64,000 bases of DNA, taken from contig NC_092584.1 of assembly GCF_016086655.4 (NCBI RefSeq), positions 14,187,907-14,251,906 of the forward strand, in the 5' to 3' direction. The position numbers and the translations under genes are program-made. Each line of letters begins with the position of its first letter. Position 1 is the first letter of the stretch. The notes under the pieces are model-generated. The model made no database searches. It saw nothing but the letters and a program-made list of their open reading frames with translations, and was not told where the DNA came from. The DNA is from Lepeophtheirus salmonis (Eukaryota; Arthropoda; Copepoda; Siphonostomatoida; Caligidae). Below are positions 36,486 to 47,734 of the stretch, one piece after another.

Positions 36486-37409
36486 GTTCTTGTCTTTCAT
36501 CTTTGTGGCTTTTATCAAATTTTGATACTACCCAAATTTCAAATATCTATTTTTTAATACTCTCTGTAAAGACTGTATCAAAATGTTTGCCGGCACTCCA
36601 GATTTTGAGAGGTTTTATCCCACTGAACATTGCTAGAATTACAAAAAAAATTATGACGCTTTTAATTTTATGTGGTCTGTACTGAAATATTCAAAGAGTA
36701 GCAACAAAAAAAATCCATGAAGTTTGCCTTATCAAGCTGTAAAAAAAAAGAAAAAAGAAGGTAGTAATGGAGCCTATCTGAGTAGAAGAAATCAGAGCTA
36801 TTCTGATTGTAGCCGTATATTCTGCCTACTCTGTTATGATTCCAAGGGCGCATCAGTCTTCATGGAACTATGCTGGTGACATATAATACCTACTACCACT
36901 GAATGTTAGTTAAAAACTTAGATTTTTTGATCCGTTTAATGCACAATTATAAGAAATTTAAAAGCAATTCTGGATTTAGAGAATAATTATTGTTTTATCT
37001 TTTTATTTACATATTATATAACTACATATTACTTATTCTTTTTTATGAAATTTTTAGCTATTTAGTGGCTTTGTATTGCTTATTTATTTACTGTCTAATT
37101 TTATAGAAGGGAATTTTTGTTGAAAATGGATTGTTGACCAACATCATACACAGCCATTTTTCAGGATCTCTGACTATGGTGTAGGGAATTAATTTTAAAC
37201 AAGAATGCTTAATTATATATTTATATATATTTGTATGTAACTTCTCTAAATAAATAAAATAAAGGCATCATAAAAAAAAATTGAACAATGAAATGTGGCA
37301 ACTCTTCTTCTCCAGATAAAAAGATAATGGACTTCATTATTTCTAGAATTGGTTTCCAAAACTTATTATTGCATTAAATCACCATTTTATATTGGTCAAA
37401 TTTATTGTA

Positions 37410-37765
37410 TGAGGTCGAGAAGGCTGCAAAGACCGTTGGTACTCCATAGGGACTGCCTACAACATTCTAGAAGTCCATTGCAGCTCCTAACAACCTAGAA
37501 AAACCAAAACATAACCAGCATCAATATGGCTGACTTCTCGCCTGCACCGATGTGGTCATATTCCTACAATGAATTCAACTTCCTTGACTTTGTAGTTTAG
37601 GGCATCTTGGAGAAGAATTTGTTCCTGCACGTCTCATAAAAATTTGGATTCGGTTCGAGCTGCCTTTAGGACAGTATGTTACTCCATGGACACGGCCTTT
37701 ACGGTCAATAGTTGGCTATCTATTCACCATTGTATGGAGGAAGACATATTTATTAAAAATATTGT
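37410..37765 (+). mobile_element. Mariner-like deletion derivative (family 2, copy 1)
   Basis: The plus strand starts with an HTH fragment (EVEKAAKTVGTP, about 37,413-37,450). After a short joining region it passes into the C-terminal domain (EKN/EEF, then SHKNLDSVRAAFRTVCYSMD, about 37,635-37,695; family-style VWGILExN...TSHxNLxSVxxA). The distance from the AAGGCTGC word (37,426) to the GGGCATCTTGG word (about 37,602) is about 176 bp. The same two words are about 178 bp apart in the copy at 50.75 kb, so both copies seem to descend from one deleted ancestor. Terminal repeats were not resolved. Confidence 0.6.
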
Positions 37766-37859
37766 TAAATATAGTATTTAAACATATCGAAAATCATTTT
37801 TTAATTGTCCTTTTTTGATATCATAAAAATCACGCTTGTGAAATTAAGTTATACTAAAG

Positions 37860-38211
37860 AAGGTTTTGAGTCCAAAGACTGTAGTCTATTCTAAAGAAAG
37901 AGGCAGGCAACATCAATAGCTTTGATCAGTTTAAGGACAACATTAAGTTGCATGAGCTCAGGGTCGTTGCCAATGACGTATCGGAGTCGAAAAGAAAGAA
38001 TGTATAGCGAAAATTTGAAGAAAGGATACACTTTTCTCTATTAACATGTATTGCTAAAAAAAATCAATAAAGGAAATATCGAGCGAAACTAAAAAATAGT
38101 ATCATAAAATGTAAAAATGACTAATTTTATTATATATTTTGAAAGTAGACTACATGAAAAGCCAAAAATAAAGAGTGATCTGTCTCAAAAAAAAAAAAAA
38201 AAAAAAAAAAA
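37860..38211 (+). mobile_element. Polyadenylated retroposed sequence
   Basis: A run of 25 A residues (38,187-38,211) is preceded 14 bases upstream by AATAAA (38,167-38,172), the arrangement of a polyadenylated RNA copied back into the genome. Upstream, 37,876-37,999 (+) has a 41-codon frame ending in a stop (GNINSFDQFKDNIKLHELRV, then VANDVSESKRKNV), followed by about 190 bp that would be 3' untranslated sequence. I do not recognise the encoded segment. It could be a 5'-truncated processed pseudogene or the tail of a poly(A) LINE. No target duplication was identified. Confidence 0.5.
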
Positions 38212-39850
38212 CTCCTATCACCATGTGTGCATGGACCAAATTTTCCATATACGAGGATATAATCTGTATTAGCTATAATGCTTTCTTTAAGCGATGTAAT
38301 GGTAATATGAACGCCAAAGTCTCATTTGATGAGTAAAATACACCAAACTATGGTACTTTGAAGATGCAGAATAAGTTGTTGTTCATAAAATAATATATTT
38401 TTGCAATACCAAAAAAAAACCCAAAAAAAAACCTATGTCACCTAGTAAAAAAAGAAAGGTAAAGAAAGCATATTTTCAAATCTGTTTGGATCACAAAAAT
38501 ATTCAAATTATTATTACAAATGAGAGCCTTTTCAAAACTCATTGTCTAAAAAAACTAACGGTCTTATATTATAAAGTATATGAAAGGTAAAATTTATAAA
38601 ATATCATCTCTGCTGTTATTGATGCATTGCAGATATAAATGCCATACGCCATATAAAAGTTATAACGTATGTGTGGATTAATATTTATACAACTATAAAT
38701 GGTCTTACAATTGGGAAAACATCTTTAGGGAAAGGAGTTTAATTTCTTACGTAATGTGAATGAACTTTAAGGAAAAGTGGGCCAGAAAATAATGCCGAAT
38801 ATTCTTGACTCATTGTGAGAGGATATAATAAAAATAAAAAGGAGTTTAAATTAAAATAGGGAATTACAAAAAGTAAATTTAAAGCAAAAATATCAAATCT
38901 AAAAAAATAAAAATAGCGTATATCTTTATCATAATAACACAAGTTTATCTGTCAGTCTTACTTTTTTTTCTGTGGAGGACTCCTTTTTAACAACGAGCGC
39001 GTGTAGGTAGATCTCAGCACGTCATATTAAAAGAGAAATGAAAAGAGGAGCATGTAAATAAACGCCCAGGAGATTCCTAGAGAAGGATATATACTTTAAA
39101 TATTATGGATTTCAACAAAAGATTCCTAGGTCAAATGGAGCAAATGTAATATTATAATGTTTAATTTTACTTAATCATTGCAATCCCATTTAACCAATTA
39201 AAGGAACATTAAAAAAAACAAAAAAACAAATGTGACTTTATAGGATTATAACTTAAGTAATGTAACATATTTATAATGAGAATAATAAATATAACCAATA
39301 ATATATTTATTATCCTTAATGTGTACCTAATAATCAAAAAGACTCAGATTATAATTAAGGATCCACCTATGGAAAATGCCTATTTATGTTGTTACTTAAT
39401 ATGGAGTGGTATTTTTGTTATTAACTTCATCGTAAAGTGCATAAACTTAATATAAAATATGATCTTGAAGTAATTAGGCCACTTTATTCACAAAACCTTT
39501 TTATGTATTACACTAGTTGCCCTGGGATAGAAATGGTGTGTTAAATATGCTTTTTCATAAGTAATCAAGATACAAGATATTTTTTGAAAAACACTTTGTA
39601 GCTTACAAAATAATAATTGTATTTTATTAAATCATTTTAATGTTCCACAATATAAAAACACTCGAGAGCATATTATTTATATCCATAGCCAAAAAAAAAA
39701 TTTATTTTGTTGACTAGTGTAATTAAACAGACTTCCTCAATTTTCAGGTAATATTTGTACAACTTTAAGTATGGTTCAAGGTTGTTTATAACTAGAGATG
39801 AGTTGTTTGTAATGAAGAAAAAAATGCGAAGAGAAGACGAGAGGGAGACA
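38212..39850. other. No recognised gene
   Basis: AT-rich DNA with A-rich runs (38,410-38,440). Minus frames at 38,739-38,942 and 39,673-39,879 are F/L/Y-rich chance frames. Confidence 0.5.
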
Positions 39851-39852
39851 TA

Positions 39853-41098
39853 CTGAGCCGTCAAAAAATTTTGAATCATGATTTTAATTTCGTTTTGAGA
39901 GGTTTTGTTTAATTCTATGCAAAAGTTGTGTTAACAAAAGGAACAACTGATTGTTAATTCTTTAAACGCCCTATTTACCAAGTCTCTAGGATAAACATTA
40001 AAGAAAATGGAGCAAAATAAACAAAAATTGGCTCCTCCATTCCAATCCAGATATAGCAATTCTGATATTGTCAAGACCATTATTTTCTGCAGAACCACCG
40101 CCTGGAGGGTCAAAGTTAAGGTCAATAATGGTCAAGATATCAATGATCGTCATAAAAAATGGCAAAAAAAGCTTTTTTGAAAAGTCCGAAGATGACGATG
40201 ACAGACTTGGCGAAGAAGCTGTCGGTTCATAGGTGTTAATTTCCTTAAAAAAATATGTAAGCAAGTCTCTCTCCCCAAAATATATAGAATGAGCCTTTCT
40301 CACTCGACAAACCCCACAATTAGGATTCGATAGGTTCATAAAGCTTTGAAATAACCTGAGGTATCACAAAACCCGGATTTTGTTCTTCTAGAACGAGAAG
40401 ATTTTTAAAGTGTATCCTGTGTACAAAAGGCAAAATGATTGGGTCTTATGTTTCGGAAAGACCAAGTGCAACCTCTTTGAAATGGGCATCACCAATCGTC
40501 CGTCCTCACAAACGAAGGTTAGTATTGTTTCTTCTGAAATTCTAAATAAGAAAGCCAATTTGGTTCCTCGTTGGATAGATATTGTCAAGTAATTGAATTC
40601 TTGATGATTTTGCAAACAAAAGTGCTTCCCTCGATTTGCAAGCACAAAACAATCAAAGAAAAGTTGATTATTGGTTTCAACAGGACGGGGCTCCTGCACA
40701 TACGCCAAGAACCGTGAAAAGATTGGATGGGCAAAAAATAAAAGTTCTGGCTGACCGCGGAGCCCCAACCTGAATTCCCTTTGAATACAGTATCTTGTGG
40801 CAAATTGAAAGCAAGGCCTGTAGACAACTTCACAACAGTATTAAGTCCATAACGTAATCGGTGGAAAAAGAGTTGGGGTCAATGTCGAAGTACTACGTTG
40901 TTAATGTGTACAAGGCGTTCCGAAATGGTATGGAGCATGTGGTTGAGGACAATGGTTCTCAAATTCATGAATATTGTTCTCTAATGAAAAATAAACAAGC
41001 TCCAATTTAAATAAAATTATCAGAAATTTTATTTAGTACCGCTATGTGTAATTTATTGTTCAACTTTCATAATGTTCCAAGACTTTCTGACGGCCCCG
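39853..41098 (+). mobile_element. Near-full-length mariner-like element, decayed
   Basis: TA flanks the element at 39,851-39,852 and 41,099-41,100. Its ends read inward CTGAGCCGTCAAAAAATTTT (left) and CGGGGCCGTCAGAAAGTCTT (right), giving 1,246 bp. The plus strand holds the whole transposase order. The HTH is at 40,008-40,150 (FQSRYSNSDIVKTIIFCRTT). The first catalytic box is at about 40,390-40,408, reading FF, stop, NEKIF where FFSDEK is expected, so Asp has become Asn. PVYKRQNDWVLCFG follows. The second box FQQDGAPAHT is intact (40,675-40,704). The third region is shifted (PFEYSILWQIESKAC, 40,778-40,825). The tail is SVEKELGSMSKYYVVNVYKA. Stops and frameshifts throughout. The long minus-strand frames over 39,998-40,833 are antisense shadows. 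Confidence 0.88.
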
Positions 41099-41100
41099 TA

Positions 41101-41256
41101 TAGGTCACCTGAATTAAATCCTCTGTTAAAATCATCTTCTTGGTATATCACTTTGGGAAGATAATAGGAATTATTTCTAGAAAGGGGAAAACCTTTAACA
41201 TAAATTGTAATAGTAAAAGTAAAGGCAAAATATTGTAATTATATTTTCAATTCATA
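41101..41256. other. Short spacer between two elements
   Basis: The first 30 bases (41,101-41,130, TTAAATCCTCTGTTAAAATC nearby) read as SPELNPLLKSSS in one frame, recalling an SPDLNPL transposase box, but the match is too short to call. Confidence 0.3.
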
Positions 41257-41651
41257 CAGCACAATGGCTGAAAAGTCCCGGGAGTAACAAGTAAAACCAA
41301 GTGTTGTTGTTTTTTTTTTAAATTAAAAAAAAGGTTTTTTAAATATTTAGTATTATAATTTATTTATTTTATTTGATATATGGAGAAGACTCCCCACAAA
41401 ATTTTTCAATCCCTTTCTCAAATTGAACGGTAATTTTTCCAATATAAAAAAAAGTAAGAAATTGTTTTTATACATTGTTTTAGAAAATTTAAAAAGTAGC
41501 GTCCCACTTAGCAAAATAACTCACAAACTGAACATCAAAATGCTATAAATTTTTTAAAGTTGTTTGAATCGAAAATGAGGTGAATTAAAAAGACAAAAAA
41601 CAAAAAAAACACCAACTATGTGTTAAGCCCAGTACTTTTCAGACTATGTAC
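41257..41651. mobile_element. MITE of Tc1/mariner type
   Basis: The left end CAGCACAATGGCTGAAAAGT (after TA at 41,255-41,256) pairs with the right end, read inward from about 41,651, GTACATAGTCTGAAAAGTAC; after it CCCGGGAGTAACA pairs with TGGGCTTAACACA. The element is about 395 bp with an AT-rich, non-coding interior. Confidence 0.62.
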
Positions 41652-43420
41652 TATATTTATTTCATTATTCTTAATTTTTTAATTTCACCAAAGATAGGCA
41701 ATAGTACACACTTTAGAGGCATTAGTTAACAACACAACGCCCGATTATATAGTGAACAAAAAAGAAAAAAAACGTGCGTAAAAACCGTTTTTTTAGTTGT
41801 TTTATTAAAAACCACTCTACTCTTATTATATTTATTTTATTTTGATATTTACAATAAATTCACATCAGTACGAAAATACATAGTCGTATATGAATAATAA
41901 ATCAACTTGTTTTAAAAGTATTTTTCAATGATAGATAAATGTATGTATATTCAATTAACTCATTAAATAATTTCAAAGATTAATCTAATTAATTTATCTT
42001 TTTATGTGTAGGTACTTGGTTGCTAAAAATATGTTTAACTCAATATTTTAAATACCTAAATCATACATAAAGCATATTAAAAGGCGCGTTTTATTATAAT
42101 AATAATAACAATATATTTAGTCAACATTAAAATATGAACATAAATTTGTAAAACACAATGAATAAATGCCACAAAATATAGTCAAGTAACAAGTTGGTGA
42201 CAAATTAATAGTGAAAAGTGCAAATCAAGTCATTTCCCCGCAAATAACTTTTTTGATTTAACGCATAAAACAACAATTGATTTATTGTACATAATTTTTA
42301 ATGAGATTGTTTGTCCTACTTCCGAAAATTTTTCCCAGCAAAATTATAATTTTGTGACTGAGTTCTTCTATATATTTAATTAAACACAAGTTTTTTTATT
42401 TCGTCAGTCTTGTAAATATTATATTTGGCAAATATTCAGGCTCGGGATTTTAAGTCCAAAATAAATTTAGACCTCAATATCTTGGAAACCTTGTGATTTT
42501 TGTTTATGTTAGTGTGTTCATTGGATTTAGTTGACAAAACTGATCAAGAAAATGCAAAATACTTTAAATGTCCTCCAACTACGAACGCTGTAAAGCCATT
42601 ACTGTGTGAGTTTCAGTAATTAGCGCACGTTTAAGTAGATGATTGAGTTTACAAAACTGCTAAATTCAAAGTTTTACAATGTTGTCAATAAGTCCCATAG
42701 AACAAAAATAAGCTTATACATTTACTAACATAACACAAAATCTATTATATAACTATAGAAGCTTCTATATTTACAAAGCAAAAACTCTAATTTTTTCCCT
42801 ATAAGCTCCAAAACCTCGTTTCTCCAATAAGAAATAAACAACTAATAGAAAACATAGCAACATTCTATTATATTGCAATGACTTTGTTCTTTCGAATGTG
42901 AACCAGTTAATCCATATAAATGATGTTTATTATCTACCATGCTTACTGAGGAAGACATTTTGTAATAAAACCTATATTTTGCAGGAAAACATAAATATAA
43001 AGAAGAGTAAATAACGGTTAAACAGAATCAAACAGTGTTAGACGTCCAATAAAGTATACTCTACTTACTTTAATATTTGAGTGCATAAAAACGTTTTTAA
43101 TCGGTTAAATTTGATTCCCTTTTTCCTGAACTTTTTTTGTCTTGCAAGAATGAAAAAAATCTTCTTAGGTTTGTGCTCCTCTGTATAATGCCAAAAATAT
43201 TATTTACTTTTTTTTTTTACAAAATTAATGCAAAACCGTTTTTGTCATTTTTTTTGTTTTTGCAAATTTCGATTGGCAATTTGTTGATTAAAATAGAAGA
43301 TAGTTTTTTCATGACGACAGATTTTTTCATACATATGTTATTTGAAGCTTATACAAATAAATATTAAATGCATAATCATGCATTTCATGCAGGTACTATA
43401 TTACAATGTATTATAGAATA
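41652..43420. other. No recognised gene
   Basis: AT-rich DNA. The 76-codon plus frame at 43,137-43,367 is Phe/Leu/Lys-rich and overlaps poly-T runs; not taken as a gene. Confidence 0.5.
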
Positions 43421-43424
43421 CTTT

Positions 43425-44725
43425 AAGACTTGCCCGCACCAAGGGAGTTATAACATTTAGAACATTGTATTTAACATTTTCAATATTTTTTTCCACTCCC
43501 TCTTTTGCCTGAGCAATGCCAAGTAACTCATTACATTTCAATTTGATTTCTTGCGTCTTTGATAGCTCTGAAATGAAGCATGGTTAATCTCAGAATAACT
43601 TTTTATTGAAAATATAAATTTTAAATCTGAAATTATATAAAAAATCTGCTCCCAAAATTGGATGACTACTTTATACCACAATAAATTTCCATTGCAAATC
43701 TCCTAGATTTTCTAGATTGAGAGTTACAGTTGTTATACCAATAACATCAACGAGGGCTCCTCCATATCCAATAATAGGTGAGAGTTTTTCTTGAATAAGA
43801 CTGTTACATTTTTTTAATAGAATAAAATACACTTGCACTCCTGTATCTACCAGAAAAATAATCAAATTTGAATTGTCTTTGATGAAGAAGATGTTTTTTG
43901 GTTTATTTACAACCTCGGTCCTGTGCAACTGACGGCAATTTAGTTTTTGAAAAAAGTGCAAAAAAAATGGCAACTAGCTCCTGAACCGGTAGTTACGTTA
44001 ATTCCAAATATAGAATGATAATAGCAGATATCCTTTTTCTCCTTAGATTTAGTCAATTTGGACGTTTCATGGAAAGGTTATAAGAAAGCATGATTGATGG
44101 GATGCGAAGCGGACGAGTCTTCCACAGTGGAAATATGTGAATTGCTAAGTTCTTAATCTTAAGTTCAACACACAATTGCTTCAACTCTTCAATCGAATGG
44201 GGATGTGCTCTCAAGCACCATTACTAGTCCTTAGGCATATTTCTCATGATGGCCTCCCTTAGTAAAAGATGACGCAAATTATGCATGTATTCCTCGTCAA
44301 GAAGACACTCAACTTCATCTGTAACTTCCCCAGGGGAAAATCCCGATTAATCACCTAGAATATCAGAACTTTTTTAAATTCGATTTGAAGGTGAGATACC
44401 ATATTTATCTAAAATTGCATTTTTTGCACAATCATACATGAGACCTTTCTTTTTAGTAGGAATAGATCTAAAAACTTCACAAGGTAATTTCTGAAGCCAT
44501 TAAACAATATTTGGCCTGATCTTCATTGAACTTCCTCATAAAAAAATCCAGCTCAATTCTTCGAAACCAATTTCCCAGATCCATCGCCGAGAATATTGGA
44601 AGGCGTAGTTCTGCTACAGCAAGAGTTAAGTTGCTGACCTCTTTTGAAATCGTACTTTTGTTCAATTTGAGGGACATTGTCCGCATGGTCTTGACCATCA
44701 GAATGAGATTTTTTTAGGAGGCATG
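43425..44725 (-). pseudogene. Ty3/gypsy retrotransposon gag-protease remnant
   Basis: Minus-strand order is as in a Ty3/gypsy element. Gag starts just after the primer-binding site (MPPKKISF near 44,723). Then come LRLPIFSAMDLGNWFRRIEL (about 44,600-44,545), the capsid-like stretch FMRKFNEDQAKYCLMASEIT, and a nucleocapsid-type segment (CYYHSIFGIN, about 44,010). The aspartic protease follows: FLVDTGVQVYF at about 43,850, TLNLENLGDLQWKFIVV at 43,722-43,671, then the second protease signature PILGADFLYNF at about 43,655. The protease would cut the polyprotein; DTG is the catalytic triplet and is intact. Several stops and frame changes break the frame. Reverse transcriptase, RNase H and integrase are absent, so the 3' part of the element is deleted. 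Confidence 0.82.
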
Positions 44726-44729
44726 AAAC

Positions 44730-44745
44730 CACGTCGGGGTCACCA
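44730..44745 (-). promoter_or_regulatory. tRNA primer-binding site of the Ty3/gypsy element
   Basis: Read on the minus strand, TGGTGACCCCGACGTG follows the LTR end by one base. It is complementary to a tRNA 3' end including CCA, and the TGGTGACCCCGA pattern is frequent at this place in gypsy-type elements. Which tRNA is meant was not determined. Confidence 0.72.
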
Positions 44746-44746
44746 A

Positions 44747-44942
44747 TGTTAAGATTTAAATATCTTTATTTTAAATGAGTAAAAATGATCATTCCTTTTT
44801 ACGAAAATAAAAAGGAAAAACAAGAAAAAAAAATTCAAGGTCAAATGATAAATAATTAATATCATCTAAAGAAGTCAAACTCCTATATACATTGTATATA
44901 TTGTATACCTATATACATTGCCCACTAATAAAACGAACAACA
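44747..44942 (-). mobile_element. Probable 5' LTR of the Ty3/gypsy element
   Basis: The LTR end next to the primer-binding site reads ...TCTTAACA on the minus strand (plus 44,747, TGTTAAGATT). A plausible LTR start is the minus-strand TGTTGTTCGTTTTATTAGTG at 44,942-44,923, giving about 196 bp with a TATATAGG-type promoter stretch (44,883-44,918). No second LTR exists in the window, so the outer boundary is an inference. Confidence 0.45.
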
Positions 44943-46099
44943 ATGGAATTTTTCTACGAAAAACGGAGACAGACGCAGGATTTAGATATAAAATAAAAGT
45001 TGCTCAGAATTTATAGTTACGCACATAAAGCTAGGTTTCATTCTGATGCGACCAGATTTCTGGACTCTGGAGGCCAAGTATGTTAGTCACTAATAAGTTT
45101 ATTTTTTCCTAAAGCAAGATGGATACCTCTTGTTTAATAGTTTTTTTTGAAAGTAGTGGTTGTTATTTCGAAAATGTAACAAAAAAAAAATCCAAAAAAC
45201 AAATTATTGAACCAACAGAATAAGGGAGAATGTATACTGTGTAAGCATTAAATTTAATTCCAATTCTTTTAAAATTAATGACCAAAGGGATGAAATATCT
45301 TCAAATGTTGTCTATTGACAAGTGTTACTAAATTATGGAGTTATCTAAAATATCAATGAAATATTTCAAAAATCAAATATATAATACGGATAGCTTGGTT
45401 TTTATAATATTATTTTCAAAATTAAATCTTTTTAATTTTATAAGAAAAAACTATTTCTTTTTACTATTATCTATGGATAATGACTACCACAACTTGTTTT
45501 TTCGATATGAGCAAATTACTTTAAACAAATGTCAATATTAAAATGTACACAACAACTAAAGTATATTAAAGTCTCTTATGCAATTTTTACTATGAATGTG
45601 AACATTATTTTGAACTTTTCAAACAAAACAAAAGAGTTATGCGAAAAAGTGACAAATGCCGCATTCCCAACTATGACAAAAATATACCAGTATATATCAA
45701 TGGATTATATTTTTATGTTGTTTTTTTTACAAACTAGCCTTGTAGATGGGAATATCAATATAGAACCTTAATTATTCAAAATAAAAACTCCAGTTTATAT
45801 TTTTTAATTTTTGTTGAAAGAAATCAAAGAATGTTTGACTTTATGTTAAAAAATATTTAATTAATCAAATCAAATATAAGTTTTCTTCTTCGTTGTACAT
45901 CTACATAAATTTCACTTCAAAATATTTATTATCCAATAATAGATTTACCATCTGCAGAAGGGTTAAGATTACACTTTTTCATTAAAAAAATAATCACAAG
46001 CTATAGAAAAAACATTCATTAATGGGTGTACAAGCTATCTATGCACCCACATTGGCGCACTCTCTCGGACATACGTGGGCAAGTAGACAACTGATTGGG
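44943..46099. other. No recognised gene
   Basis: Two plus frames (45,335-45,541 and 45,529-45,771; 68 and 80 codons) overlap in AT-rich DNA and match no known family. No other feature. Confidence 0.4.
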
Positions 46100-46540
46100 T
46101 TTTTTTAGAAAGCTTGTTCAAATTTGTACCAGTTGGAAAAAATGGAATCAATTTTCCCAAATTGGTTGTTCTGAATATTTGGAAAAGGTATTGAGGACTC
46201 CTGGGAATCCTTGCCATGAGCGACAACATAACCATTGTTCAAACTCTGAGACTCAATGAATTATTTGTTTTCAAGATTAGGAGGGAATTAGAGAACTCAA
46301 AAGGTTATGCAGACGAAGTTCCCAGCCTATGTAATGTTTTTGGGGTAGTTAGCTCCAAAGGATACGTCAAACTCCCTCATGTGTTCCTCCAAGGTCTGTG
46401 GGGCAACAGTGATGTTTATTTCTTCGTATTAGGGACAAAAGTAAAAGAAATGGCTATATGCGTAGCAGGAATTAGCTTCCTGCCAAACCTAAAAAAAGTA
46501 TTAAAATGCTTAAGGCAATATTCACGACTACATTAAGAAT
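46100..46540 (+). pseudogene. Mariner-like transposase fragment
   Basis: The plus-strand frame 46,216-46,536 joins an N-terminal recognition segment (TLRLNELFVFKIRRELENSK) to part of the catalytic core (NVFGVVSSKGYVKLPHVFLQ, then GLWGNSDVYFFVLGTKVKEM). This follows the family order FGVVSSxGxVMPPHxFxxGLxVNxxxYxxVLxxxVKxW. The first catalytic Asp box between the two is lost. The second box (QQDSAPxH) survives only one frame off as SASCQT (about 46,472). Internal deletion and frameshift; not functional. Confidence 0.65.
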
Positions 46541-46599
46541 AATTTATATTACAATTTGTTTGCCGAAATTAACCCAGTAATTACAAATATATTGCTGAA

Positions 46600-46790
46600 A
46601 GTATGTACTGAAGTTAATCACTCGAGCCAATCATCTTCAGCTGAAACCACATTCTCCAACCTGGCCCTAAAGCTGGCACAAGCTTTGATAAGAAGCTCCC
46701 TGCCCATGTTGGCCACTGCCTTGATAATGGTAGCCCACAAGGAGTATAGAAAACAATGGGGGATTTATTGGAATCTTTCTACATAGAAGT
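46600..46790 (-). pseudogene. Inverted mariner-like transposase C-terminus
   Basis: The minus strand from 46,735 to 46,620 reads AVANMGRELLIKACASFRAR, then LENVVSAEDDWLE and a stop, the canonical end of these transposases (xAxxxMxxExLIxACxxFRxRLExVIxAEGGxxE). It faces the fragment at 46,100-46,540, which is on the other strand, so either two elements inserted tail to tail or one element was broken by an inversion. Confidence 0.65.
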
Positions 46791-47734
46791 TCCAAGAGTT
46801 CAGATCCGGCAAGCTGAGATTTCACATTTTCTTTTTCCACATCCTAAATGCTTTCAAAATGCTGGGGTTCCCCGAGTAAATCCGGATCCGATATTCCGAT
46901 TTAGACACACTACGCCAATTTAGAATTATAGCATGACTTCAAATTAGTTATCATCATTTTAAGCCCTTTAGCATTATTCATTATAAAGTTATTTGCGTCA
47001 TGGGACGTGCACCCAGCGCGCAGGTGCAAAATAGTACACGCATAACGTTCGTATTGGAAAACATTTTATTGCTTTTGTTTTTTCACTGATAAAATTTTAA
47101 CTGTTGATTCTGATGAGCACAGTTTCCAAGTTTATTTTATTCATTTTCCTACAGATAATATTTTTTACAACTCTATTGAAATAGAATTGGCCATTATTAT
47201 TTTTGTAAAAAGAAGACAATTATTTAATAATTTATGTATTCCAGAGAAATCAAGTCGAAGGAGAAAACCATAATATAGACTCAACTACATAAATGGGTCT
47301 TGAAGTACTTACTTATAAAAAAGTTTTATGTTTATGATTATATATATTTCTTATATATTTAAAAATTGAATATTTAAATTGGATTAGACAAAAAAAATAA
47401 ATCTGCAAAGTTTCTTAATTTTTAAGTTTTTATTTTATACATTCAAACTTTTATTTACTTTTTAGAGCTTTTAAAAAATATCGATATCCTTTGCAGAAAT
47501 TTTATAAGGAGGAAAGTTCATTGAAAAGCAAAATAATCCCAAAGTAAATTAATCGTAAGGACAATTCATTCCAAAGTGAGATGATTCCAGAGTAATTTCA
47601 TAGTGAGGAAAATTCATCTGTAAAACATACATTATTTGGAATATGTCTAAATTAAAAAAAATATCTATGATGCAGTTTTTTATTTTACTGTTTCATAAAA
47701 AAATTACCTTGTTCCATAATATAATACTACAAAG
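46791..47734. other. No recognised gene
   Basis: A GC-richer patch at 46,795-47,040 contains no supportable frame; the remainder is AT-rich. Confidence 0.4.

Noticed and set aside
39998..40833. Long minus-strand open frames (113, 126, 82 codons)
   Set aside because: They are antisense to the plus-strand mariner-like transposase, whose catalytic motifs explain the region better.
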